Source of the DNA: Cheiracanthium punctorium
Lineage: Eukaryota; Arthropoda; Arachnida; Araneae; Cheiracanthiidae
Length of the DNA: 64,000 bases
Assembly: GCA_038373885.1 (NCBI GenBank)
Contig: JAWZYV010013027.1
Location: forward strand, 310,001-374,000
Direction: 5' to 3'
Notes under the pieces: generated by a model
What the model was told of the DNA's origin: nothing
What the model saw: only the letters and a program-made list of their open reading frames with translations
The model's database searches: none
Program-made: the position numbers and the translations under genes
Shown: positions 23,792-34,356 of the stretch, piece by piece
Layout of the letters: each line of letters begins with the position of its first letter
Position numbering within the stretch: the stretch's first letter is position 1

Positions 23792-24505
23792 GCTTTTCCC
23801 AACATTCAAACCGTAAATGTGGTTGAAGCTATAGAGCGGTTTATTTGCACGCATGGGGTACCGGAGGTAATTCTGACGGATAGAGGGAGCAATTTCCTCT
23901 CACAGGCCATTACCCAGGTATATGAAAAATTAGGAATCAAAAAGGTCCATACAAGTAGCTACCACCCACAGAGTGACGGGGTCTGTGAGAAATTGAATGG
24001 CACTTTGTTGAATTCCTTAAGTCATCTGGTCTCAAAAACAGGGGAGGACTGGTGCAGACACGTGCCCTATGCTCTTCTGGCGCACAGGAGCACAGTTCAT
24101 TCCGCTACGGGCGAAACGCCTGCCTATCTTCTGTACGGGCGTGATCTAAATTTACCTGTACAGCTGCTGTCCCAACCTCCTCAAACGAGTTATTCCGATT
24201 CACAAGAATATGTAAGGGACCTGACGTTTAGGTTTAAAATTGCTTATGAGACGCTGAAGCACAATCTAGAGAAGGCGGCCGAGAAACAAGAAGTTCAACG
24301 GGGGAAAGTAGCCAAAGACAAGGAAATAAAAATCGGCGACATCGTTTATTGCTACTTTCCGAATGTAGAGGGAAACGCGAGCCGGAAGTTTGCTCACAAA
24401 AATAAGGGTCCTTACAAGATTATTAAGCATTTTTTTTTGTCATGCAAATGTGTAAATTACTGTCAGAAATGCTATGATTTCCTTACTTCAGCACTAGGTA
24501 CTTGA
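23792..24505 (+). pseudogene. Gypsy integrase C-terminal half
   Basis: In phase with the preceding frame after its TAG. It contains the second catalytic Asp in VILTDRGSNFLS and the Glu region HPQSDGVCEKLNGTL, completing the DD-E triad, then HRSTVHSATGETPAYLLYGR and an SH3-like end (GDIVYCYFPN...GPYKIIK). After about 24425 the translation loses family character, so the true C-terminus is lost or replaced. About 300 bases of non-coding DNA then lead to the polypurine tract. Confidence 0.85.
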
Positions 24506-24792
24506 AGAAATCAAATATATAAAAGGTGTTTTGTATTCTGTGAATTTGAGAGTGAATTTTTTCAATTTTGATTTTGTAATTGTGGAATTTCTTTCTTTGA
24601 ACCTCTACACAACTTAAATTTTATTTGTAATATGTCACCAGTGTATGCATTTTGGTTTGGTTTGAAGGCTGCCACAGATGGGGTGTCTGCGTATGCTACG
24701 TGGGGACCGGTTAGTGTTCTAAATTGGATTTAGTGCGCGGTGGGGAGCTTGTAGAAAAATTTTCTTTCCAAGAAAAATTTTTCCCCAGGCAT

Positions 24793-24801
24793 GAAGGGAA
24801 A
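24793..24801 (+). promoter_or_regulatory. Polypurine tract
   Basis: GAAGGGAAA immediately before the 3' LTR, the expected plus-strand primer site of an LTR retrotransposon. Confidence 0.65.
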
Positions 24802-26029
24802 TGTTGTGTTGCTCTGCTGAGTCCTCTCTTCATAGTTTTATTAATTACTTATTTAATTATTTATTTACCTCAGATCTTAATTACCTCTTTTTGTTATGTA
24901 AGTTTAATTTTGCAATAGCTTATTAATTTAAATACCTTAATGTTAAAGTTTCTGTACTCTCCTGGTGTTTACATTTAATTTTGGGTTTCATATTTATTTA
25001 TTGGTAATTGGAATTAATAGCTAGTGTTTGGTATCTTTTTTGTGCGCAGGAGATGAGGAGACGACTCCTAATATCAAATTTTGGTTTTGGGGCTATTTTC
25101 GCGCATTAATCTTAATTCCTGTGTTTTGGGGCTTTGTTTTTGTTACTGAAGGGGTCCATCGGATCCCCTGCCTCCGTTCTCACCGAAGATGAGGCTGAGG
25201 CGGGGAGTTATGTCCCGCAACAAAATTTATAGCATTGTTGGCCACTCAGCGACGGATTTCGTCCGCTGGGGTATTTTTTATTGCCCCTCTGTGGTACCCT
25301 TCGCGCGGGGAGAAGAAAAAACGGGGCTTTCGAGAGGACGTTTTCGGAGTGGACGGAAAGACGCAGAGAATTCTTGATGCGAAAAGAAAGATGAGAGTCC
25401 TGCTAAGAGAAGGAACGATCATCGAGAAAAGGTAGCAGTCCCTCCGTGAGCCCAAACGGTCCTCGTACGGGCAAGACTACGATTCCCGAAACCTTCGCAG
25501 TACGTTCTGGAGGGCCAGAAGATCTCGTCCAGAGAGCGAATCCAAACGGGTCAGCCCTGGGATCCGAGCCCTGCGATCCAGCCTCGGTCTGATGACATTT
25601 TTCGGTGTGCGACTCTCTAGCTGCCATGACTCTCAACGCCGCTTTCCACCTGCGTATCAACCATTACAGCGGGCCCGCTTGTGAGTAGTAACTTTTGTGA
25701 TTCCTAGTGTTTTAAGTCCTCGTATTCTCCCCCCTGATTTTACATGCATGCGGAAGGTGACTACTATCCTGTCTCTACCAGATTCTGTCGGATCCGCGGA
25801 ACTAATATTTTACTTTAATGTTTTATGTAAGTATGTCAAATGTTCTTTTTAATAAATTGTTTACTGTCGCTGTTATTTAGAGTAAGTTTATCTTGGGGAA
25901 GGGGGAGATATGGGTTTGTTTTCAGATTCTTCTTTAACTGTCTTAAGGAACCTGGCTTATGTTTAAGAACTTTAAAAAGGGAAAGGGATAACACAACGCA
26001 ATGATTAAGAGTTAATGAACCACACAATA
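24802..26029 (+). repeat. 3' LTR of the Gypsy element
   Basis: Pairs with 18199-19423, with only scattered substitutions and small indels by eye. Ends CACAATA, then the 4-bp duplicate CAGG and the resumed Copia sequence. Confidence 0.92.
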
Positions 26030-26033
26030 CAGG

Positions 26034-27260
26034 TATGACAGAACTTACTATCAAAACTGTTTTATATATGTACCTAAATTAATAAATAACTTGCTCTCAA
26101 TTCCTAAAGCTAGAGCCAATAATCGTTCTGTGATTTTTAAAGAACGCGAAGCTAGAATAATTGACCCAGATGGATCAGCACTCGTAAAAGGTATGCGCCA
26201 AGGCGATCTTTATTACGTCCACGCAAACATTGAAATAGCTGCAGTAGGAAATATAAGCGAGTTTCAAAAATGGCATCTTAAATTTGGTCATTTGAATGAA
26301 CATGATATTAAAAGACTTAAGTCTGGAAACATGGTTCATAATTTATCGTTTATTAATAACCAATCTCTAAAAGATTGTAAAATCTGTATACAATGTAAGC
26401 AATTAATAAGACCTCTCCCAAAAGAATCTAAATATCGTTATCAATATCAAAGTAAAGATTTATTATATCTGATACATACTGATATTTGTGCTCCAATGAG
26501 AGTCCCTTCTCATGCTGGCTTAAAATATTTTGTCACATTTCTCGATGATAAATCACGTTATGTGGAAGTTAGTTTCCTAAAAACCAAGGATGAAGTTAAG
26601 AGTGCGTTTTTAAAATTCGAAGCTGTTGTCGAAAATCGCTTAGGAAGAAAAATAAAAATCTTGCGTGCAGATAACGGTTTGGAATATTGCCGTGAAGAAT
26701 TTAACAAATATCTTGATCAATGTGGAATTAAACGAGAATTTTCTGCTCCTATGACACCTCAGCAGAATTCTCGGGCAGAACGTATGAATCGTACCCTAAC
26801 AGAAATGGCGAGATGCTTATTATTACAAGCTAATCTACCCCAATCTTTCTGGGCAGAAGCCACAAACTGTGCTGCTTACATTCGGAATCGTTGCCCTTCA
26901 AGAACTGTAAGGGAAAATAAAACTCCATATGAGTTATTTTTTGGCGTCAAGCCTACTCTGTCATATTTTAAAGTATTTGGAAAAAAATGTTTCGTTCTTG
27001 ATAAGCGATTGCAAGGTAAATTTGATCCCAGATCGCAAGAGCATATTTTTGTTGGTTATTCAAATAAAACAAAAGCATACAGGTTGTGGAATAAACAGAC
27101 CAGAAAAATTGTTATAAGCCGTGATGTCCGATTTATTGATGAATTTGAGAGTAATCTCCCACCCGATAATGAAGAATTAATTTTCCCATTCGAAAACGTT
27201 TCTCCCAACACTAAAACTGATATTTTGAAAAAAATACTTGACGAAAAAGGAAACTCGGAA
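26034..27260 (+). pseudogene. Copia pre-integrase and integrase domains, truncated
   Basis: Starts directly at the Gypsy target site with the linker that leads into NNLLSIPKA. Then the GAG pre-integrase zinc motif: WHLKFGHLN (His-His) and CKICIQCK (Cys-Cys). The integrase core is complete: LIHTDICAPM (first Asp), ILRADNGLEY (second Asp) and QQNSRAERMNRTL (Glu). The following KTPYELFFGVKP...FKVFGKKCFV region and a VGYSNKTKAYR end are typical of Copia. The frame is open for about 390 codons from 26091 (first codon not ATG), longer than expected for a neutral relic. Similarity ends near 27260; the 27285-27407 tail is foreign. Reverse transcriptase and RNase H are absent. Confidence 0.85.
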
Positions 27261-27589
27261 AATGAGGGGAAAACGTTGACGATGAACAGCCAGAGAATTG
27301 CAATCCTGGGGGCGGAAAGCCAGAACTACAGTGTTGCAACTCTCCAGCTAGAAGGGTTATATGGACAATTTTTACTTCCTTGTACGCAGTATAAGGAAGT
27401 AATGTGATCCCGAAAAATTTTGGGGGCCAAATTTCGACAAAAAAACCGATTTTGACTACCTCTAAATTTAATTTTAAAATTTTTTTCGATGCATCCTATC
27501 GTAGGCTAGCATGCACGATCATATTAACGCGTCTGCAACTCATTTTGACCAGCGGCGAGTCTGCTGTGGCCAGTTTTTCCATGCCGTCT

Positions 27590-27620
27590 GTACGTACGTA
27601 CGTACGTACGTATGTATGTA
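27590..27620. repeat. (ACGT)n / (ATGT)n microsatellite
   Basis: Uninterrupted GTAC-type tetranucleotide run turning into GTAT, just before the tandem array that follows. Confidence 0.9.
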
Positions 27621-28396
27621 ACTCGCATATCTCAAAAACTATTGGTCGTAGAATGTTGAGATTTGATATTTAGGATTGTTCTATGATCTAGTTGTGCACC
27701 TCCCCTTTTGGTGGCAATCGAATGGATAGTTTATGTACAGGACCGCCCAAAAGATTCGAAATACATTACGCTCTATGGGCCGAAATTCATTAAACTCGCC
27801 TAACTCGAAAGCTATTAGGCGTAGAATGTCGAAACTTCATATTTTGGATAGTTGTAACATCTAGTTGTGCACCTCTCCTTTTGGTTCCATTCGACTGGAT
27901 AGTTTATCTACAGGACTGCCCAAAACATTCGAAATACATTACGCTCAATGGGCCGAAACTCATGGGCCGCATATCTCAAAAACTATTAGGCGTAGAATGT
28001 TGAAACTTTATATTTAGGATTGCTGTAACATCTACTTGTGCACCTCCCCTTTCGATTCCATTCGACTGGATAGTTTATCTACAGAACCGCCCAAAAGATT
28101 CGAAATACATTACGCTCTATGGGCCGAAATTCATCAAAGCGTTTTTTAGAGGTATTGGGCTATTTCAAACGACTCAGAAGTGATGTATGCTGTAAAGAGT
28201 TAGAAAATGAATTTCTCCATTAAAAAAAGTGTCTTTATCATTTGTAGTTCTGCTACAGGAACACTCAAAAGATTTCCAATACATTACGGTCAATGGCAAT
28301 TTTAGGGGCATTCATCCATTTCAAGCACAATACCGTCCTACCACATAAGTTAGGTAATGGTCCGACCACGGTCACGTGCCTCCCTCAAGAACTATG

Positions 28397-28426
28397 CCAA
28401 AAGTCGCCAAGCTTGGCGACTTTTGG
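28397..28426. repeat. Perfect 30-bp palindrome
   Basis: Arms CCAAAAGTCGCCAAG and its exact complement meet with no spacer. The TCGCCAA core recurs in the array at 28626-28885. Confidence 0.95.
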
Positions 28427-28625
28427 TGTACGTGTGTGCATATTTAACTCTCAAATCTCAAAAACTATTATGAAATTTCATATATAAGAATGTTGTAACA
28501 TCTAGTTGTGTATCTCGATTTTTGGTTCCCATCTACTGGAGAGTTTATTTACAGGACCACCGAAAAGAATTTTAGTATTTTAATGTCTATGGACGTCTTC
28601 AATATAATACAACTGTAGACAGTCA

Positions 28626-28885
28626 CTGTTTGGTACATGCCCAAAAACTCGCCGTCTGTCCTCGACCTTGGTGAGTTTTGGCGAAATATCGCCAAATTTG
28701 GCGATAGTCAATCATTTGGTCCATGCCCGAAGTATCGCCATTTGTCATCGTTCTTGGCGAGTTTTGGCGAAATATCGCCAAATTTGGCGATAATCTGTCA
28801 TTGTTTGGTTCATGCTTAAAATCTCGCCAAATTTCGTCGACATTGACGAGTTTCGCCGAAATATCGCCAAATTTGGCGCCAAAAA
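28626..28885. repeat. Tandem array, unit about 88 bp, with TCGCCAAATTTGGCGA palindromes
   Basis: Three units, each with TGGTCCATGCCC-like, GGCGAGTTTTGGCGAAA and ATCGCCAAATTTGGCGAT segments. Isolated pieces of the same motif occur near 29105-29160, 33950-34290 and 37485-37525. The two 60-codon open frames across it (28637 and 28723) are repeat shadows. Confidence 0.85.
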
Positions 28886-29249
28886 TTATTTCGTATTTTG
28901 TATAACACTAAAACTTTAACCCGTAGATTTTTGAACTTTTGTATTTAGAACTATTGTAATATCTAACTGTTTTCCATATCTTTTTTGACAGCAATCGACT
29001 GAAAATTTATTTACAGGGTGAGCCAAATGACTTTAAATACATTGAGGTGTATGGATGCATTCAATTCATTGAAAGTCTGTGGTCAATGACTACTTTGGCT
29101 ATCCCCAAAATCTCGCAGACTATCTCAAGTTTGTCGGCTTTTGGTGAAATATCGCCAAATAAAAGTGTCAGAAGGAAATATTTCAAATTGAACTCAGCTT
29201 GGCGATATCGAAATATTTGTCTAGAAATCGCTAAACCTTACTATTATTG

Positions 29250-30060
29250 ATATTTTATCTCTTTCAAACAAATAAGTTTAGAGGAAGTGCGTCGAAAATA
29301 TTTTTGATCTAATGGACGTGCAAGGAAGTCATGTGTTGGACACATCAGATTTTTTCCCCATTTGAATCGGTCTTATTTAAACTCAGAATTTCTGGCGTTA
29401 TAACGGTATTGAGTACCTATGGTGCAAAGCCAGTAATTTTCCATCATGATTGTTTCCCACACACCATCACCATTTTTCTGGAACGATTTGCAGATATCTT
29501 GCTAGCATGTATGATATGTGCTGCTTATTAGTGTATGTTTTTTTTGTAAAATAAAATAAAAGCATTCACTTCTCTCTATCGTAACACAAAAGGAGAAAAA
29601 AACTGGTCCTCAAATTGTTTCTGGAAAATTTCTAGAATTTCTATTTACAACACCTGTTTTCTGATTCTTTTTTAGCCTCTTTTGAAATTTTAAAAAGAAA
29701 AACAGAGAAATGTGTTATAAGTAGTATAAAATAGCTCTTAAAGAAAATAGAGTGCTAGTTTAATGCATTTTTCCTGCAAATATACAGTCGACTGCGAAAT
29801 AAGAGTGCTATAATCATTTCAAGTACTATAATCATAACAATAACTTTTATTTCATGAGTTGTTCATTCGAAAACTGCTTCAGTCAGAGCTGAATTTTTGT
29901 CTTCAAATTATTTTAAAGTACACTTCGTAAATATTAATGTGGATTACTCAATAAACTAGAATGCTTGTAATTTGTTTTTAATAAGCTAAATAAAACCTTT
30001 TTAGTATATATTTAAATGGCACAAATTCAAGCGAATCAAACTTTTCATGGGAGTTCAATT
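29250..30060. other. AT-rich sequence, no gene recognised
   Basis: Nothing supported. The 66-codon frame at 29331 has no recognisable domain. Confidence 0.4.
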
Positions 30061-30066
30061 AAAGAG

Positions 30067-30225
30067 TCTGGCCGACCAATGTCCGAGTAAATAAGACATT
30101 GTATATTGGTGTATGGTCCGGGATTTTGACCTATCACACGACTTGCATCTAACGGTCAGGAGTTTTAGGAGCTTTTCTCCACATGTAACGCGAATAACGC
30201 GTTAGAACCCCATAAAAAATCATTT
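30067..30225 (+). repeat. tRNA-derived SINE, diverged copy
   Basis: The body TCTAACGGTC..GAGTTTT..AGC.TTTTCTCCA.ATGTAACG and the GCGTTAGAACCCC end match, in opposite orientation, the SINE at 30955-31194. The A box resembles TCTGGCCGACCAATG; the B box is degenerate. Confidence 0.7.
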
Positions 30226-30603
30226 CAGAAAGGCCAAGGTATTCTTACCGTTCGCTGATAGCCATACTGTGATTGCCTTAACATGACGGTGACTGTTGTT
30301 TACTTGTGAACGCTCTTGTAATTCGAAAGTAACTGCAAAATTTACTAGAGCGCTTAAAATGGAATATTTCCTTGAAATTTAAAAATCTATCAAATAGAGG
30401 AGGGGTTGTTTCTAATTTGAAGTATATTTCAATAATTTTAAGATGTATGTATACGGTATACATGTGTATATACAGTAAATACGCCGATATAGCTTGGTTA
30501 AAAAATTATTTTTCTTGGGTCGTTTTATATGTATTCATCAAAGACAAATATTTAAAGCAGTTCATTAATTTTATTATGATTTAAAGTAAAAAGGACTGAT
30601 TAA

Positions 30604-31356
30604 CATTTTTACAGGCCATTGATCCCAATTAGGAACATCAAATAAAAAATTTATTGAAAAGTTAAATTTTATCAATATTGATTTGAAAAAATTAGCAGAT
30701 ATAGTTCAAAGATGACTTGATTTTTTGAAATAGAATTTGCATTTCTATCATTAGTGGGAAACTGGATAAAAAAAAATCATAAAAATAGTCATTTTCACAC
30801 TGGGCTATCTTCATATCCCCCTGCCCTTTCAAACTTAATTCATACCTTTACTTAAATTTAAAAATAAATCTTTCATTTATTCTTAATATTTCACTTATTA
30901 TTTAAACTACTCATAAAAGTTTAGTCAAAGTATTGCTCCTAAAATCATAGTCAGTGTGTTTCTGTTTTAAGGCAAACCTACACGCGGGGTATCTGCCTAG
31001 GATGAGGAGTGCCTTGTGAGGAGGACTTTCTAAGGGGTTCTAACGCGTATTCACGTTACATCTGGAGAAAAGCTACCAAAACTCCAGACCGTTAGATCGA
31101 CAGCCGCGCGATGGGACCCGAACCCGGGGCCTTCACACCTCGGCCGTCTACCATTTTCAGTGGCATAACCACTGTGCCATGGTGAAGCTAAAAGCATAGT
31201 CAGAAATGACTAATGTTCCTAATTTGGAGCACAGTGAAAATTGAGGGGTACTTTTCCCACTTAAATGACTAGTATCTTTTAACTAACGCATTAGAAGGCA
31301 AAATGTGTAAAAACTAATTTAAAACGTGTCTGGATCTGAATTCGGTCTGTACAAAG
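30604..31356. mobile_element. TTAA-flanked element, copy A (with a SINE inside)
   Basis: Flanked by TTAA (30600-30603, 31357-31360). Tips are CATTTTTACAGGCCATTG (left) and the complement of CTTTGTACAGACCGAATTC (right). Its left half matches 54624-54927 and its right half matches 57200-57299, a second, heavily interrupted copy. No coding sequence; probably non-autonomous. A SINE with its own target duplication occupies 30955-31194. Confidence 0.75.
30955..31194 (-). repeat. tRNA-derived SINE
   Basis: On the minus strand the head reads TGGCACAGTGGTTA (A box, 31166-31179) and GGTTCGGGTCCC (B box, 31113-31124), the internal RNA polymerase III promoter of tRNA-derived SINEs. Direct repeats CATAGTCAG at 30946-30954 and 31195-31203 are its target duplication. 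It sits inside TTAA element copy A, and relatives occur at 30067, 33575 and, more distantly, 57535 and 58540. Confidence 0.88.
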
Positions 31357-31360
31357 TTAA

Positions 31361-32377
31361 GAGGCTACAGTAAAACTTCTCTACCTTTTGGTAAAAGATT
31401 CACTGGATAGGTTTAATAAATATTCAGCTTATTGTATAGAATTTTTAGAAGAGAAATATGCAGCAGGGTGGTTTTTTTTTAACAGTTTTTAATCTATGGG
31501 TTATTTTTCTCACTCAAGTATTTTAATGTAAGAGAATATATTTTTAACATTAATTTCACAAGAATAGATTTTTTTAATTATTTAAAATCTAAATCACACG
31601 ATATAAAATATGGGCTTGAAATCAAAATGTATTTTTGAGGAAAATTATGCATTATATTCTAAACTTAGATAAGAAAATTTTACCCTAGTGTTTGTTTGGA
31701 GAACCAGGTGTGAAAATGTAATACTCAAGCGTTTGTAAAGTTATTTAATCGTAAATGTTTTTTTCTAGGACTTTATGGAATACGAAACTTCATTTCGGAT
31801 AATCAATAGCTAATTACATATATTTCTAAGAAATACCCATTAAAGTTTCTTTATTCTCTTAGATGCATCTTTTTTAAAGCATGTTTTTCTAATGAAAAAT
31901 GTTAAAATATGTACGCTACTTTCTTTAAAGCTGCGATAGTATACGTTTTATCAATTATTGAAAGCTCTGTTTCACCAATATTTGACAGAAAATTAGAATT
32001 GAATACTAAGAACTGTGTCTATAAAGCTTCTTTTCATAGCATCACATAATAAAAATTACCTTTTCAACAAGTGAATAATTTAGGATTCCAGTATGAACAT
32101 CAAATGAACCTCATATATATAAATTCAATTTAGATGACATTATTCAATATTAAACACTTTTTTCCCCCCAAAGAAGAGATATTTTGTAAATGCATTATTG
32201 ATTCATCGGCTTTCGTAGCAAAATAATTTTACCTATGACCCATAATTTAACAATGACACCCCCACTAATGAGAAGAAAAAATAAGAGTGTATTATATTTT
32301 CAACACCGAATCGATAGGAAAGATTATACAATATTTATTATAGGCATAACTTATGAAGCTTGTAAAGCACTGGAAAG
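31361..32377. other. AT-rich sequence, no gene recognised
   Basis: No supported gene, RNA or element boundary. Confidence 0.4.
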
Positions 32378-32765
32378 CAGAGATGGGCATCATTAGCTAA
32401 AATATTAATTGAACTAAACATTCAACTAAAAACTAAGTTAGTTTTTATTGAACACAACTAAATGTTCAACTAAAATAGTTGTTAGTTGAAGATTCAACTA
32501 AATCGGCTCAACTAAATTAGTTTTAGTTTACTGCTCAACTAAAACTAATTTAGTTGGACCTTACAACTACAACTAATAGTTTTAGTTGAAGGTGCAACTA
32601 ACTTGTCTCAACTAAATTAGTTTTAGTTGGAGGTTCAATTAAAACTAACTTGTCTCAACTAAATTAGTTTTAGTTGGAGGTTCAATTTAGTTCAGCATAG
32701 TTGAACCTTACAACTACAACTAATAGTTTTAGTTGTAATTGTCGAATAAGAGCTATTAACTAATA
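32378..32765. repeat. TTCAACTAAA/TTTAGTTGAA palindromic array, possibly a hAT MITE
   Basis: Begins CAGAGATGGGCATCA, a typical hAT tip, and is filled by alternating direct and inverted copies of CAACTAAAACTAA and its complement, with two longer repeats of CTTGTCTCAACTAAATTAG. A matching right tip and target duplication could not be found, so the element assignment is tentative. Confidence 0.6.
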
Positions 32766-33146
32766 ATGCCGACAGACAAAGAAAACTTATCCGCTTTTTG
32801 TTTGTGAGAGCACAAAACTGTGCATTCGTGTTCCTTTACCAATGGCTATTATTACTTCTCTGCATTCTTAGTTAACAGTTGCATTGTGTTAGGACGCTTT
32901 TTTTTTTACAAGGATTAAGAAGTTATTTAGTTCAAAGACGAAGTATGATTTTTAAAACACTTTTCAGCAAGGATTTCGGTTTGTCTCTCTCTCCGTCTAC
33001 CCGTATAACTGACGTTAAAATACATTGATTACTACAAATTTACGTATATACATATATATACCGAACCTAGGAATCTGTTGAAAATTGCATATAGCTTAAA
33101 TAGATATTTTACTGGAGCGCCCAAACACATTACACTCTCAGGCAAG

Positions 33147-33477
33147 CAGCGTTTCCCAACCGGTGGGGCGCCCCCCCCCTAGGGAGGGGCGGGGAGCATT
33201 TGCAGGGGGAGCGCGAGAAAAACAGTAAAGAGCAAGTGATACTTCATGTTTTAAAAATCATCTCACTTATTCTTATTTTTACTCCAGAACATATCTATTT
33301 TCGTTTAAAATGTTTACTCAAACTTTATTGATAACATTATTTTGTAGAAAAAGTGATTATATTTTCATTGTTGAAGAATTAAAAACTGAATGTATGCTTG
33401 AAATTCTGGGGGGAGAGGGCGCCACCGTAAATTAGTCTTTTTTGGGAGGGACGACGTTGAAAGGTTGAGAACCACTA
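33147..33477. mobile_element. hAT-like MITE, degenerate ends
   Basis: The left tip CAGCGTTTCCCAACCGG and the right tip (complement of TAGTGGTTCTCAACC) are the common hAT pattern. C-rich and G-rich stretches lie just inside. The flanks do not give a clean 8-bp repeat. It splits a copy of repeat family R1. Confidence 0.7.
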
Positions 33478-33574
33478 CTTTAAAGCATATTTTAAAAGTA
33501 TTCGGCTATTTCAAACAAAAAATTTATTTACACCTTCTCAAAAACGTATTATTTGTTTGTGTGATTATGGAAAC

Positions 33575-33675
33575 GCTACGCAAGGGCGATTCCATAGGAG
33601 ACTTGCTAAGGGGTTCTAACGCGTATTTCCGTTACATCTGGATAAAACGTACAAAAACTCCAGATCATACCGAAA
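33575..33675 (-). repeat. SINE fragment
   Basis: Shares CTAAGGGGTTCTAACGCGTA, TTACATCTGGA and AAAACTCCAGA with the SINE at 30955-31194, but lacks the tRNA-like head. Confidence 0.7.
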
Positions 33676-33913
33676 ATACGTATTAAATAATGCAATCATA
33701 CTATAAAAACATTGGCTTGCTAACTTTGGCAGATTAACATTGGTGTTATTAAACTAGAAAAGCACCCATTAGAGCAGAATACAGTATTCTAATAATCATT
33801 TTATGAATCGTAATGTCGCCCATAATGTCTCTTCATACATTTTGCAATGTTAGTACTTGGCATCGCTACTATGACCAACATCGGCTTTTATGATGGCACC
33901 GAAAATTTGTAGG

Positions 33914-34320
33914 GTACTTACTATTCCGGCAGTCCGCCGAGATGAGTGATTTTTTGCCAAAATAAATTATTGGTGGTTCAGAATACGATTAAGTTAAAAC
34001 AAATGTCAAATACTGTTAAAACAAGGAAACGCCCATCCAAGGAAAGCCACCAATTATGACCATTTTTGCGATAAATTGCCAAATATGGTGCTTTATAAAA
34101 TGAACCGCACTTGGCGATATTTTCATTATTTGGCGATAAACTGAAAGAAATACTTACGTATTACCCCAGTGGTCATTAATGCCAAAGTATTTTTCCGTCA
34201 AATTTGCTGGCAAACTGTTGCCAATAGTATTACGAATCATCAATGATTTCATGTATCCGGCATTAATTTTGGCGAAAAATTGGTCGTCTTGGCGGACCGC
34301 CGGGATAATACGTAAGTACT
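33914..34320. mobile_element. Foldback MITE with GTACTTAC...GGTCCGCC ends
   Basis: The left (about 33914-33972) and right (about 34258-34320) arms are imperfect inverted copies: GTACTTACTATTCCGGCAGT on the left, and the complement of GTACTTACGTATTATCCCGG on the right, continuing through TCCGCC and TTGCCAAAAT-type segments. Superfamily and exact borders are unknown. Confidence 0.65.
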
Positions 34321-34356
34321 TCGAAAAATATCTAATCCAATTATATTAATCTACTA

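Larger units (their letters stand above)
18199..26029 (+). mobile_element. Ty3/Gypsy LTR retrotransposon, full length but broken
   Basis: A 7.8-kb element with two long terminal repeats (18199-19423 and 24802-26029) flanked by the direct repeat CAGG (18195-18198, 26030-26033). Internal order: primer site, gag, zinc knuckle, protease, reverse transcriptase, RNase H, integrase, as in Ty3/Gypsy. No envelope-like gene is visible. The LTRs differ at only scattered positions, so insertion is fairly recent, yet the coding region already has several frame breaks and one in-frame stop. It interrupts the Copia element. Confidence 0.93.
16447..27260 (+). mobile_element. Copia-type LTR retrotransposon, decayed and interrupted
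   Basis: The left part (gag, then the start of protease) ends at 18198 and the right part (pre-integrase and integrase) resumes at 26034. A Ty3/Gypsy element lies between them. The translated frame before the break continues in the same protease-to-integrase linker after it. A string GGTTATGGGTCGCA at 16448 resembles the initiator-Met-type primer site of Copia elements, which would place the end of the left LTR just before it; this is an inference, and no LTR pair was found. A TTAA-flanked MITE (16512-17118) sits in the leader. Reverse transcriptase, RNase H and the right LTR are missing; similarity stops near 27260. Confidence 0.75.
27621..29065. repeat. Tandem array, unit about 173 bp (family R1)
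   Basis: Three clear units at about 27621, 27797 and 27968, ending near 28135. Each runs from CTCAAAAACTATT..GTAGAATGTTGA through AACATCTAGTTGTGCACC and TGGATAGTTTATCTACAG to ATTCGAAATACATTACGCTC and TATGGGCCGAAATTCAT. Two degenerate units follow (about 28450-28600 and 28905-29065). Relatives lie at about 33020-33570, 37090-37345 and 58380-58980, so this is a dispersed family as well as an array. Not coding. Confidence 0.85.

Noticed and set aside
27404..27673. 89-codon frame with RTYVRTYV
   Set aside because: Reads through the ACGT microsatellite and starts in repeat sequence; not a gene.
28626..28885. CRISPR-like spacing of palindromic repeats
   Set aside because: Repeats are 88-bp tandem units with no unique spacers and the genome is eukaryotic.
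30955..31194. True tRNA gene from the A and B boxes
   Set aside because: No complete cloverleaf acceptor stem, a long non-tRNA body, and related copies at several sites with a target duplication: it is a SINE.
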